Part shown: positions 32,342 through 43,727 of the stretch, one piece after another
Layout: the number at the start of each line of letters is the position of its first letter
How positions within the stretch are numbered: the stretch's first letter is position 1
Assembly: GCF_022605725.1 (NCBI RefSeq)
Contig: NC_065549.1
Span: forward strand, 42,051,690-42,115,689
Length of the DNA: 64,000 bases
From: Anthonomus grandis grandis
Lineage: Eukaryota; Arthropoda; Insecta; Coleoptera; Curculionidae
Direction of reading: 5' to 3'
Made by a program: the position numbers and the translations under genes
The notes under the pieces: generated by a model
The model's database searches: none
What the model was told of the DNA's origin: nothing
Seen by the model: the letters and a program-made list of their open reading frames with translations, nothing else

Positions 32342-32609
32342 GTTAGTTTAGTTTAGTTAAATATTATTCGTTAAAGGCTAGTATTGATAACTTTGTGATG
32401 GGTGGATTTATTTTATTTTTATTTATCCCACCAAGTACCTGGTTTCATCCCTGCCTACCTCTGCTAAACTGTACTTAGTCAATGTATACATTTTAAGGAA
32501 ATAATTAACAGTTATAAAAAACTTAAAATAATATTATCTGGCATAGCATTGAAATCTGCATATTTTGCCACAGTCATGTGTTTTACTTGTGTGTTGTACT
32601 TACTTTAGA
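32342..32609. other. Start of intron 1 of the Myb/SANT gene
   Basis: AT-rich intron sequence before the LINE remnant; nothing recognised. Confidence 0.35.
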
Positions 32610-33853
32610 AAAAAAATATTGAGTAAAATAAACCAATCAAGAAAGAAGTTTAGGCAGTCATGGAAAATTGTTAATGACTTAACATGGTGAATGTGGGAAT
32701 TTCTAATAGCACAGTGATGGATGAAACACTCAATAATATTTTTAATTTTTTGGATAGTCTATACATAGGGTTGAATGCTGGGGAGTGTGTGGTGGTGGTG
32801 TTCTGTTACTTATCACAAAATATTGGTGCAGAAGCTAGAAACCTATGGATTCAGAGTTGCTCTTGACTGGTTTTGTTCTTACCTATCTGGAAAAACACAA
32901 TGAGTATTCTTTGACAATGATATGTCATCCTGTCGGCACATAGATGCAGGTGTATCCCAGGGTTCTGATCTTGGTTACCACTGTTGTTCCTGCTATATGT
33001 CAATGATATCTCTCAAATTCCAATTAGGGACAAATTTATTATCTTTGCGGATGATACAACAATACTTTGGCATGACAGCCTTTGACATACTAGTCCTTCT
33101 GAAACATGCAAATTTCTGGGTCTGACAATTGATGAGCAATTAAAATTTGAAAATCATATCTCCTCTTTATTAGGGAAGTTATCATCCAACTGTTATGCTA
33201 TTAGAGTAATAACACATTCTCTGAGACTTGATATGGCTAAAATTGTCTACTATGCTCTTATTGAGTCTCATCTGAGATATGTTGTGTTTTTGGGTATGTG
33301 CTCTCAGTATTTGTTTATCTCTCTATTTATTTTGTAAAAAGAGCCATACACTACATGTGTGTAGCTCCCGTTTGTACCTTCTGTAGGTATTTTTTAAACA
33401 CTCCTGATGTTGCCATGCATTTTTATTTTAGAGACTGTTTGTCTTATCCACAAAAAATATCGCCATCAGCTCCTCTCCTGCTCGGGTTACAATCTCTGAA
33501 TAACTTTCACTTTACCTCTGCTAATCCCAAAAATTGAGCAAATTAGGTCCATTGTGTTCCCAGACTTCTTAACCATCTATCCCTTTATATAAGGCTCATA
33601 TGTGGTGAAGAACATTTTAGGGGAAATATAAAGAAACTCTTCCTTGCAAAAGGATTTTATTCTTTAGCCAAGTATTTAAATACAACATTTGGACAGTGAG
33701 GAAATTTGCATAAGATGATGCATAACATATGTAAGAATTATTGTTAAAATGTTTATATTCTTGTAAAAAATTATATTGTCAACTATTTTTAAGGTTTTTT
33801 ATGATGCTTTGTTAATAACATTATGTTAGTAACAATAAAGCTATTTTTGACTT
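32610..33853 (+). pseudogene. Heavily decayed jockey-like LINE in intron 1
   Basis: Scattered pieces in order: RKKFRQSWKIVNDL (linker), FLDSLYIGLNAGECVVVVFC, IIFADDTTILWHDS (active-site box), FLGLTIDEQLKFENHISSLL, LIESHLRYVVFLGMCS. It ends near AATAAAGCTATTTTTGACTT (33833-33853), an end like that of LINEs A and D. Several deletions and stops. It resembles LINE D more than B/C. Confidence 0.7.
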
Positions 33854-34949
33854 TGACTTGAAGTCATGTATATTGAAGTTACAGGTTTAATGAAGGTGAA
33901 GAGTAAAATGTTAACAAAATAATTCTGTGATTAACTCTAGCTTCTCAATAGTCTGATGTGTCTTCTGTTTTTGTTATTTAAGAATATACATATGCAGAAT
34001 GTTCCAGGACCACGACAGGATAGAATAAATATATAAACATATTAAAGTCATATCAAGGAGATAAAAAGATAAGCGGCAGGTCTGCAATAACTTAAAGAAA
34101 ACATAAACAAACAATATTCTTTAGAATGTTATAGCACACCTCAAAGAACATCATTAAAAAGCCCAACAGCAATACTTTTACTCCCCTTCTAAACTCCTTG
34201 TAGGTACTGAAAGACCTAATTTTTAAGAGAAGATGATTAAAGACTCTCTTAGCAAAGTAAACAAAAGACTTTTTTTACCAAAGTGCTCCTAGGACTTATA
34301 ATTGAATATTATTCATTTGCCTTGTAACATATGCTTGAGTAGGGATAAGTGAATTGAAATAGTTCTTATTTACTACTTAACTACTTTCAAGCAAATACAA
34401 GCATGTTAGAATTAAGATATTTTGTGGAATAAAAATTGGTTTACAAGACTGTCTAAAAGACATTTTAATAGATAAATATTGAAGAAAAACTGGTGGTGCT
34501 ACAACAATTCCAGAATGCTATGCAATATGTAACGTAAGACTCAACTAAGGAGAGGTAAACAGATTTCAGTACAAGTGGTTTTAAGTGATCGGAAAGGCAA
34601 TTAATATTGTGCTGAAGTTAGTCTTAACTCAATTGTTAGAAGTTCCATTTTAAATTTGCATAAACATGCTGAAAAGTGTATAAATGCTAGTGGAATGCAT
34701 TTTTACTTGTTTGAATTTACAAGATAGTTAAATGTTTTAAAAATTTGGTTCTGGAACCTTCTGTATAAGTTAAGCATCCTTTATAGAAGATACACATTTT
34801 TGGCTAATATATAATTATTATTAAATGTTTAAAAAAAAATTTATGGAAATTTTATGGACCTGAATGAAGCTGTATAATAAAAATTCAAATTTTTAAATAT
34901 AATTTTTTTTAATTAAAAAATTATAAATATTTAAACTGTTAAGTTTCAG
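33854..34949. other. Rest of intron 1, with a minus-strand LINE C-terminal fragment
   Basis: On the minus strand at about 34120-34290 a frame reads FAKRVFNHLLLKIRSFSTYK and then EFRRGVKVLLLG, which matches the closing block of LINE ORF2 proteins. The rest is AT-rich with nothing recognised. The branch point/acceptor TTTCAG closes the intron at 34949. Confidence 0.42.
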
Positions 34950-35226
34950 ATAGACTGGGCGTAGAATGGCCTAATAATGTCATCAAGGATCTTCTACTAG
35001 TAATGAAGAAACTAATGGAACACTTTGTTAAAGGGAAAATTCAATCCAAAAAAAGGATGTATGAGTTGTGTGCAGAATATATAAATGGCAAAGGATATAC
35101 ATATACCTATACTCAGTGTGAAAACAAGTGGAAATCATTAAAGAGAAGATATGTTTGCAATTATGAGAGGTTATTAACGGGCAAGAAACTCAGACATAAT
35201 AGCTTCCAGAAACCGATGTTTGAAAA
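34950..35226 (+). CDS. Myb/SANT-like DNA-binding protein, exon 2 (the domain)
   Basis: 277 bases between TTTCAG (34949) and AA|GTAAGT (35227), phase 1 in and phase 2 out. It codes VEWPNNVIKDLLLVMKKLME, KKRMYELCAEYINGKGYTYT and QCENKWKSLKRRYVCNYERL. This is the three-helix pattern of the trihelix/Myb-SANT-like domain found in many animal and transposon-derived DNA-binding proteins (third helix CxNKWKxLKRRY). The fold suggests sequence-specific DNA binding in the nucleus. The target is unknown. PIF/Harbinger transposons encode similar proteins, so an ancient domestication is possible but not shown. Confidence 0.82.
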
Positions 35227-35315
35227 GTAAGTTGATAATAGTTTAAAAAAATTAAGAATATCCACCAGTATTAAGTCTTTATTCAAAAGTGTTTTGTAAA
35301 CCTGTTTATAATAAT
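35227..35315. other. Start of intron 2
   Basis: Donor GTAAGT at 35227. LINE F begins 90 bases in. Confidence 0.5.
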
Positions 35316-36239
35316 AATAATAATAAGATGTTTATTAGTCAACAAATTACAGCATTTAAGCACAAAGAATAAAACTAATAGGTAGGTGTATTAACTTTTA
35401 CAAAATTTCAAATATTACAGAATTCAACTAAATATTGAGTATTTCATCATTTACCAATAACAAAAAAAAATCGAAGAATTTGTAACAAAATAAAAATGCT
35501 AATAATGCAAGGTGACCAACAGGCCATAATATGCAGATTTACAGAGATATCATTTACACAAAAGGCTCCCTGAATTCTGTTGAGGCCAAAAAAAAATATT
35601 AAAAAAAACAATAATTTAAAAATTTTATAATAAATATTCTACTGAAAAAAAAAGAACATACCTAATGGGAGCATGGGAAGAGGATCAGGATATGAAAGAA
35701 AATATGAGGGGAAGGGAAGATGAGGAAAATTATATAACGATTTAAGGCAATGTTCAAAGCCTTTCAGAAACAAAATCATGAACAGTATTATACACAAAAA
35801 CGTTAAAAAAAAATCACCCATACACATAATTATTAATTAACCAAGGAGAAGCAGCTTAATGTTAACTTTAAAAGTTTTTTCTGTCAATGTAAAATCATTT
35901 ATTTTAAACCTGTTTATATAGTGTGCAATCAAGTATAAATAAATTACAAAACTTTAATTCCTAAAAAACAATTGTATACTTCTATTCTAAAATATCAAAA
36001 AATATCCTTAAATAAATAGAAAGAAAAGCTATATAAATATTAGCACCTAGGTACGCAGTACCTGTATGTGCTTGAAAAATACAACAAATACTCAATTAAT
36101 TACAACAATTCAATGAACAATTAAAAATTACAACAATTGCCTCGTTTTCCAAACGCTTTAGTTACTTCTAACGCGCTTAATAAATTTATAATACACAAGA
36201 TAAACTTAATTTTGATTTATGGTACATCGTTTTTAATTA

Positions 36240-38963
36240 TTATTGAAAATTTCTAAAAAATTTAAGATGTTACATAAGATGTATTCTTTAGATTTCTTCT
36301 TAAATGTGCCCATGATTTCTATAGTTCTTATATTGTGACGTAACAAATTGTAAAGTTTCGGCCCTAAATAATCTACAAAATGTTGTTCCATAGTATTTTT
36401 ACATAAGATATTCCATAGTATTTTTACATAAGTATTTTTACATACGAGTTATGTAGTTGGTTTGATTGTTTGATTGTTGCAACGGTTCTACAAGTGCCTT
36501 ATACACTACAATTAAATTTTTTTTGTTTAAGAACTGTCTAAGCAAATAAAACTTGTAAATTAGACATCTGATTTTTTTAGTAATATATATCACATGTTGG
36601 TTCCATTTTAAATTGTTATCTAAAATAATTCCTAAGTATTTTATTTTGTTTTGCTCTTTTATTACATTGTTATCATTTATTTTAATGTTGCTAAAATTTG
36701 GTCTATTTGCTGCTGTAAATGAAAAGGCTACATAATATGTTTTAGAAATATTTAAACTTAGTTTGAATGTATCCAGAAAATTTTTAATTTTTTTGAAACC
36801 AACCTTAAGTTTTTCTCTCACCCCTTCCCAAGTTTTATCCGAAAAAATTATTACCGTGTCATCAGCATAAGCTTTAACCTACCCACCCACATTAAGATTA
36901 CAAAGCATGTTTATGTAAAGAATAAATAAAATTGGTCCGAGAACGGTACCTTGAGGCACGCCATGTTTAATTTTTTTGGGAGAGCTTAATATATTATTTA
37001 TTTTGACAAATTGAGTACGATTTGTGAGAAAATTCTCAAAGATGCTCAAAACCGGTCCCCGCACACCATTTCTTTCAAGGACATTAATGAGGAGGGAATG
37101 GGATACGCTATCAAATGCTTTTTGCAACTCCAGGAATAGAGCTATCGTTTTTTTCCCTACTTTTAAATTACCAGTAAAATTTTTACCAATTCATACATTG
37201 CATCAGTTGTCCGCTTACCTTCAAGAAATCCAAATTGATTCTCTGATATGCTGTCAATAGTATTCAAAAAATCAACAAGTCGTGATTTAAGGCATTTCTC
37301 GTAAATTTTAGCAAAATTTGAAATAACGCTTATTGGCCTATAATTTCCTATATCAAGCTTATCTCCTGATTTATGAATTGGTGTAACGATAGAAGCCTTA
37401 AAGTAAGATGGTACAATGCTTGTTTTGAAAATTTGGTTTATTATATGTGTAATTGGATCCTTAAGTTTTAAATATAGAAGTTTTATTGTTTTAGAAGTAA
37501 TTTGATCGATACCAGGGGAGCAATTATTTTTAAGCGAATTTATATGTTTTACTATTTCTGTTGAATTTGTAGGTCTTAAATACATAGAGTTAGGAATTGA
37601 TTCTTTTATAGGGGTTGGCGTTTCTGGGATATTAAGGGCACCAGAAATTTGAGCACCAATATTAACAAAATAATCATTAGCATAATCAGCAATTTCATTG
37701 TTTTTAGTCAGAATCATATTTTGCTTTCTAATTTGTAATATCTGTGGTTTTTTGTCATTTTGATTTGTGGCCTCATTAATTAATTTGTACAATTTTCTAA
37801 TGTCATGTTCATGCTCAAAAACTTGATTTTTATAGTATTCATTTTTGGTGACCAATTAACCTTTTTAATTTATTTCTGTAATTAGTATATTCTAATTTAT
37901 TTTCGTCAGTAGGATTTAATCTCAAATTTCTTTTCATTTTATCTCTTTTTTTTAATAAAAATAATTAACCCAGTTGAAATCCATGGTTTTGCTCTTTTGT
38001 ATTTTAGTTTTATTTCAGATTTTTTTATTATGTCAGTGAGGTTGTTTATTAAATATTTGCATGCTTCTTCTGGATCATTAATGGCTAAAATAGCATTCCA
38101 ATCAACTAACTCAGCTTCATGTCTTAGTCGTGTGTAATCAGTTTTTGTTAGTGTATTTATGTCAGTGCTGTCTATATTTTCTTTGTCGTGACTTGAGATA
38201 TGTATCATAATAGGCAGATGGTCAGTAATGTCGTGGTTAATAATAAATGTTGTGGCTTTTTTTACCTTGGCTTTCATTTTATTTCTCATAAATATATGGT
38301 CTATACAAGTATTACTAATTTCTCTTGTAGTTTTGTTACACATGGAAACAAATCCAATTGAATTCATTAAGGCTAGGTATTTTATAACTTTTTGATCACT
38401 ACTTTTCAACAAATCTATATTTATGTCGCCCAAAAACAGATCTATGTTAGATTTTTGACAATTTTTAAAAAATAAATCAAGTTCATCCAAAAATTTAAGT
38501 ACATTGGTTGACGGGGATCGGTAGGTAGAGAATATATTATAATCTAGATGATCTATGCGAATTTCATAGTAGTGACAGTACTACCTGATTGCAGTTTGTT
38601 ATTTGAAAATGCAGGATTTAGATGATTTTTGTAGTAAATTACTACTCCATCAAATGAATTGTAATGTGCCTCATTATAATATATACTATATCCAGGAATA
38701 TTTACAGCATCTGTGGTGTCTAAATTATGACATTCTGAGAGAACTATTATATCACAATAGGAAGCGAGATTATATGAAGTAATAAATACTAATAAATTGT
38801 CTAAATTTGACTTTAGCTCACAGATATTTAAATGCATTATATTTAACAGTTTTTTATCACAACTTATATGACCAGACAAATCACTCGGAGTCACCAGCAT
38901 ACATTCGGGTGTGTTTTCTTTAATATTGTCAATGCCAAAATTTCTAGGATCAAAGTTATCCAT
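36240..38963 (-). pseudogene. LINE F ORF2: endonuclease and reverse transcriptase, frame-broken
   Basis: From ATG 38963: LLNIMHLNICELKSNLDNL, SECHNLDTTDAVNIPGYSIY (endonuclease start). Frame break near 38550, then TYRSPSTNVLKFLDEL, LFLGDINIDLL, TCIDHIFMR, NHDITDHLPIMI. After breaks near 37940 and 37860: RT with NCSPGIDQITSKTIKL, SIVTPIHKSGDKLDIGNYRP, ENQFGFLEGKRTTDAMYEL. Then QKAFDSVSHSLL, GVPQGTVLGPILFILYINML and YADDTVIIFSD. It ends HFVDYLGPKLYNLL. All catalytic boxes are visible but at least five frame breaks make it dead. ATG 38963 overlaps the ORF1 stop (ATGGATAA). Confidence 0.83.
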
Positions 38964-39339
38964 TATTTACTTTAGATTTTGCACGTGCCAAATGGTACTG
39001 GTAACTCCGACATTGTGGATCATTAGCCTCATGATTTATTTTATGTGTAGTTTTGTACTTATTATTACTCAGTTCACAGTTTTTACACTCTACTATACGA
39101 CTTTGACAGTCATTGACATTATGCTTCCCAGAACACCTGCTACAAGCTTGTTTGTGGATACATAAATTTTCCTTGTGATGAAATTGTTGACAGTTCCAAC
39201 ACTTTAACAAACCAATATCTTCGTACACACTAAGTCTCTCCCATCCTGTATAAATCTTCTTAGTGCACATAAAATGATGGAAAACTTTAGGTGCACACTC
39301 TGCATAGATGGTCATAGTGTTTTTATTTTGAATCATTTT
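38956..39339 (-). pseudogene. LINE F ORF1, C-terminal part with zinc knuckles
   Basis: Codes MTIYAECAPKVFHHFMCTKK, then three cysteine/histidine knuckles: CWNCQQFHHKENLC, CSRCSGKHNVNDC and CKNCELSNNKYKTTH with a later H and C. This is a Gag-like RNA-binding protein of the jockey/CR1 kind. It joins in the same sense with 41690-42406, across the LINE G insertion. The stop TAA (38956-38958) overlaps the ORF2 start. Confidence 0.82.
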
Positions 39340-41358
39340 AATACGTTAATGATGCATGTGGAGCCCTATATGATATTGAATGGCATATTTGCCGCACACA
39401 TTCCTCTTAAGCAGCAACGTAAAAGAAGATTTCCAAATTATTATTCTCGAGAATTGATTAGGAACATTTATAGGAAAGAAAAGGCTTTCAAGGACTTTAA
39501 AATGTACAATTCTCCATTCTTTCAAAATAAATTCCATTCTCTTAGACGCCTTATCAAACTACAAATACGCAATGAATATAAGTTGTATATATCAAACACC
39601 GAAAGGAATATTTCTTTGGACCCATCTAGCTTTTGGAATTTTATCGGTTCTAAGAAGGCTGGCACCAGGATTGCTGGTATGATCAGGCTACCCGACGACG
39701 TGGTAATTAAAGACCCACAAGACATAGTTGATGCTTTTGCACTGTTCTTTGGTGAGGCATTTATACAATCAAATTTCATTAACCATTCGTCGACGTCTGA
39801 TAATGTGCGCCACTTTGACATTTCCAACGTTGATGCTTCCCAGATTATTTTGGCCAGTAAAAAACTCAAAAATAAGTTAACATCTGGTGTAGATGGTGTG
39901 CCTAGCTTCTTGGTTAAAGATTGCATTGGTGTCCTGGCTGATCCGCTGACCTACATTTTCAACTTAATACTGTCAACAGAACAAATCCCTGAAATTTGGA
40001 AGACTGCTAAAATAATACCTATTTTAAAAGCTGGGGACTCTGATCAAATCGTGAACTACAGGCCAATTTCATTGCTCTGTAACTTCTCAAAAATTTTCGA
40101 AATTATCCTGAATCGGTCGCTATTTAGTCACGCAAAAGAACTCATCTCTGTAGACCAGCATGGATTTATTAGCGGGCGATCTTGTGTTACTAACTTATCC
40201 TGTCTGTCTAGCCACATCTGTGAATCACTTGATGTTAATACTCAAGTCGATGTTATTTATACCGACTTCCAAAAAGTCTTTGATCGGATAGATCACTATA
40301 TTTTGCTGCATAAATTAACTCAGTATGGTTTTTCAGGGAGATTATTTAATTTATTTCATTCCTACTTGATTGGTAGATCTCAATATGTTGAATATGAGGG
40401 CTTTAAATCGAAACTTTTTAATGTAACGTCGGGTGTACCACAGGGCTCGAACCTGGGTCCGCTCTTGTTTAGTTTTTTTATAAATGACTTGATTGAGTCA
40501 CTCACTTGTCATAGGCTGGCTTTTGCCGATGATTTGAAGCTATATTTAAATGTATATGGTTTGGAGGATTGTGTTTTTCTTCAGAACTGTCTAAATACAT
40601 TGGAGGTATGGTGCGCTGTTAACAGGTTAGGCTTGAATGCGGCTAAGTGTAGTGTGGTCAGTTACTCTAGATCAAAAATACCCTTAAATTTTAATTACTT
40701 TATTAATGATACTATTTTGAGTAGATTAGAGCAAATTACTGATCTTGGTATAACCTTTGACTCTGAATTTACATTCGTTCCACACTTCAATAACATAGTC
40801 AAGTCAGCCCTGAGAAGGCTTGGGTTCATAATTAGAAGTTCTCAGAGTTTTACTTTGGAGTCTACATTAAAACTGCTTTTCTGATGCTTTGTGAGATCAA
40901 AACTGGAGTTTGGCTGCATTATATGGAACCCGCTCTATCAGAATCATGTTGGTCTCCTTGAATCTGTTCAACGCAGATTTGCTAAGTTTTTGGCCTTCAG
41001 GCAGGATGGCATATATCCGGTAAGAGGGTTTGATCATCGGCAACTCTTGGAACGCTTCAATCTACATCCATTACATCTCAGAAGAATGATCTTCTCTGTA
41101 AAATTCCTGCATGGGTTACTGAATGGATATATTGATAGTCCTGTACTTCTTTCTGGTGTACGTTTCATGGTGCCTAGGCTTAATGCTAGACATCCCCTAA
41201 CATTCTTTCTGCCAAGGCCTCATACTAACATCCTGTTGAAATCGCCACTATATACAATATGCGCTATATTTAATCGGATCTGTCACATGTGCGATATAAA
41301 TTTCTCTCCGGTTCATGTGATTATCGATATCTTGGTGGATCATTACTCTTGGGATTAG
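39340..41358 (+). pseudogene. LINE G ORF2 fragment: reverse transcriptase with a single in-frame stop
   Basis: One continuous frame. Linker LKQQRKRRFPNYYSRELIRN and SLDPSSFWNFIGSKKAG; RT fingers KKLKNKLTSGVDGVPSFLVK and KIIPILKAGDSDQIVNYRP; palm IYTDFQKVFDRIDHY, GVPQGSNLGPLLFSFFINDL and LAFADDLKLY; thumb GLNAAKCSVVSYSRSK. A TGA at 40882-40884 interrupts, and the frame then continues FVRSKLEFGCIIWNPLYQNH to the true stop at 41356-41358. The open frame also extends upstream to 39274, but those first residues are antisense of LINE F and not part of the protein. The endonuclease is missing. A single nonsense codon and clean palm suggest it is fairly young. Confidence 0.85.
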
Positions 41359-41646
41359 GACCCATGTGATTAAGTTATAGTTAGTAGCTATATTGCAGTT
41401 AATTTAATTTAATTTTGTTGAATATGTGATTATCTTGTTAAACTTTTATAATTGGGTTTTTATATTATATTAATAGTTATTTGTTCTAATTTTTTTGATA
41501 ACTTTTGAGAATGTGACTTTACTTTACTCTTTTTCTTTTCTTTTCATTCTTTTAGGTTTGTTTGTGTATGTTTTTTTTAACTATATTTTTCATTGTTTTG
41601 CAACTGTTTCCTGTTATTGGGCAAGTTGCCTGTTGGAAATAAAGGC

Positions 41647-41681
<35 letters not shown>

Positions 41682-41689
41682 AATGTGAC
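39340..41689 (+). mobile_element. LINE G, nested inside ORF1 of LINE F
   Basis: 5'-truncated, opposite in strand to F. The 3' end is TTATTGGGCAAGTTGCC, GGAAATAAAGGC and a TTATTATT tail at 41647-41689. A second, older member lies at 3341-4240 (minus). The target duplication is obscured by similar bases (CATTTT and AAATG) at the two edges. Confidence 0.88.
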
Positions 41690-42406
41690 TTTAAGGTAAT
41701 CATTCTCAGATATAAAATTATTTTGTTTTTTAATCATATCTTCAATTTCCCTATCTGTATACTTGTTTACAAGTCCTGGTATTTTGATTCTGGGGTTTTT
41801 CAAACTAGTCTCTACTATATCATATTTTTCGGTAAGATTTTTTTCTACTGAGGTGTTAAGAACAATAAGGTCTTCTTTAGAAGGAAAATTTATTATAATC
41901 TTACCTTCTGAAAGCCCCTTCCTACTTGAAATTTTAACTCCCAGAGCTTCGGGCTTAATCTTTTGTTCTAGATCCAAAAACGTTTTTTTCGCATCTTGTA
42001 TCTGTTTTGGCTTTAACAAAATACTAGGTATATTTTTCTTTGTTGGTTCATCCTTATTTGTAGTTTTAGACCTATAATCAGCATTTTCTAGAACCATAGC
42101 GCAGTTTTTTTGCATTTTAATTTTACCCTGTAGATTTTCCAGTATTCCAAACATTTTCTTTGTGCTGTCCTCATATTTTGCCTTTGTCATCAACACTTTA
42201 AGTTCCTTTTTACAGCAGTGGCACATCCATAATAGGATTTTGCCAACATCGTCTTTGATTTTTTTATACAGTTGAGAGCTTATGTCTAGGCAGGAGACAT
42301 GATACCACGATTGACATTTACCTTCGCAGAAAAGCCCCTGGTCATCACCTCTAACTTCCCTTCTGTAGATCTTGCACTCTGCATCCTCTTGATCACTTTC
42401 ACTCAT
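41690..42406 (-). pseudogene. LINE F ORF1, N-terminal part with a PHD-like finger
   Basis: From ATG 42406: AECKIYRREVRGDDQGLFCE, then CQSWYHVSCLDISSQ and LLWMCHCCKKEL. The cysteine/histidine order (C..C..C..C.WYH..C....WxCxxC) is that of a PHD-type finger, known at the N-terminus of ORF1 in several LINEs. A Lys-rich middle follows and then an RNA-binding-like stretch (GKIIINFPSKEDLIVLN, NPRIKIPGLVNKYTDREIED). It breaks at the LINE G poly-TTA tail, where poly-isoleucine is read, and resumes at 39339. The first PHD cysteine pair looks altered (CKIYRR), so the finger may be defective. Confidence 0.8.
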
Positions 42407-42540
42407 ATTTAAAGCTTTTGGTGTTTAATATTTTTCTACCTGCATATTGGAACGCAGCACATGAATATATAAACACAGAACACGAGGCAGATTACCGCAC
42501 AGACACTTCTGCTTTATAATACGCTGGTTTTTAATCCTTA
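41690..42540 (-). mobile_element. LINE F, 5' part
   Basis: Holds the ORF1 start and about 130 bases of putative 5' UTR. The far edge is not marked by a clear duplication, so the limit is approximate. Confidence 0.68.
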
Positions 42541-42699
42541 ATTTGCATTTAAAATACCAAAATATAATGAATATTATGGAGCAACTTTTCGACCGGTATG
42601 TATGTCCGTATGTTTTTCAATCTATTTCAATCTTTTTTAATTTATAATTACTTTTAATAATTAAAAAGCACTGATGAAACAAACCTCTAATTAAAGGAA

Positions 42700-43250
42700 C
42701 ATTATAAGAATTAACTCGAGTATGAAAATTACTTTTTAAATAATTCCTTATTGTGCGCCGGAATAGTAAGCAAATTCTTTCTTCTAATATTTAGGTTATG
42801 TACATCCGTTCGGCATCTAATCTTTCTAAGCAAATATGATGGAGACTTCCACTTAAGTAATTTATAAAAAAAAAACAAATAAGATGTAATACTCGTCGAT
42901 TCAACATATTTAACCAGCCCGCATCCTTTAGCTTATGAGAAATATGCTCCCCTCTCCTTACGCCAAATACAAGTCTTAGGCACGAATTCGGAATTCTGAA
43001 GTTTTTGTATTCGATAGGCATCTGAGCAGTCAAGACAAGGACCATAAATAGTGTCGCAGAAATTGAAAGGTGGACAAAACCAATGCTTCACAAAGCATTT
43101 TTTTAATATTAGTACTTAAGTAATTCTTCTGGGCGTAAATAGCTTTTAAAGCAGAGTATCCAATTTTAAGTTTAAGTGTAACATGCTCCCTAAATTTTAG
43201 TTTATGATCTATTAGGAGCCCCAGATTAATAAACATAAACTCAACTTTTC
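42700..43250 (-). pseudogene. LINE reverse-transcriptase C-terminal fragment of another family
   Basis: Minus-strand pieces FINLGLLIDHKLKFREHVTL and IGYSALKAIYAQKNYLS, then after a frame change NSCLRLVFGVRRGEHISHKL and KDAGWLNMLNRR. The NLG..D..L.F..HV block and the CLRLVFG.R..EHIS.KL block are typical of the RT thumb and C-terminal part in a jockey/CR1-like family not otherwise seen here. 5'-truncated and frame-broken. Confidence 0.6.
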
Positions 43251-43429
43251 AATATTGCGAAGATTCAAATATTCGAATAGCAGAAAATTCAACCAAAACG
43301 ATCTAAAGCCGCTCTTCTAATAAAATTAAATAAAACCCCAAGTCATGAACCCTATCAAGGCTCTAGGCCACACCTCCGACGCAGAACGATCACGTGACCA
43401 CTCCATCTGTTTGGTAACCCAAGTATAAA

Positions 43430-43727
43430 TCATTTTACCACAAAATTTACACACATTACCAAAATGAATTATAACAAAACAGATTGAAAAAATTAAAAAA
43501 AGCATCTTTTTGATAAATTTGATTAAAAAATAAGTAAAGCTGTCAATAAAACAGAATTTAGAGGAAGTAAATTAAAATATTTAATAGGAAACAAAACTAA
43601 AACACTAAAATGATGTCAGAGCACAGGTCAAAAGGTATCATTAAAAAAATCGTCAAGGCTATTATATGCCCTGGATAATAAAAGTGATTTTAATTTCTTT
43701 TTGAATTTCTTAACTTCTATAGAGATA
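43430..43727 (-). mobile_element. B-family LINE 3' fragment
   Basis: Minus strand reads VKKFKKKLKSLLLSRAYNSL and DDFFNDTF, then a stop. The 3' UTR follows, matching LINE B at 11815-11940 (GACAGCTTTACTTATTTTTT and GGTAATGTGTGTAAAT). The family end is missing. Its cut edge abuts the transposase tail at 43728. Confidence 0.75.

Larger units (their letters stand above)
35316..39339 (-). mobile_element. LINE F, 3' and middle part
   Basis: Jockey-like element with ORF1 and ORF2; its 3' tail is a TTATTATTATTATTATT run at 35316-35335. The 3' UTR is about 0.9 kb, then ORF2 from 36240 up to 38963 and the second part of ORF1 to 39339, where LINE G is inserted. The rest continues at 41690-42540. Total without G is about 4.9 kb, near full length. 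A 24-base unit (TTCCATAGTATTTTTACATAAG) is repeated at 36386-36440 within the RT end. Confidence 0.85.

Noticed and set aside
35316..35335. Microsatellite TAA repeat
   Set aside because: It is the 3' tail of LINE F, like the TTA tail of LINE G and the tails at 3341 and 7740.
39274..39339. Upstream extension of the LINE G reading frame
   Set aside because: Antisense of LINE F ORF1; the frame happens to be open across the junction.
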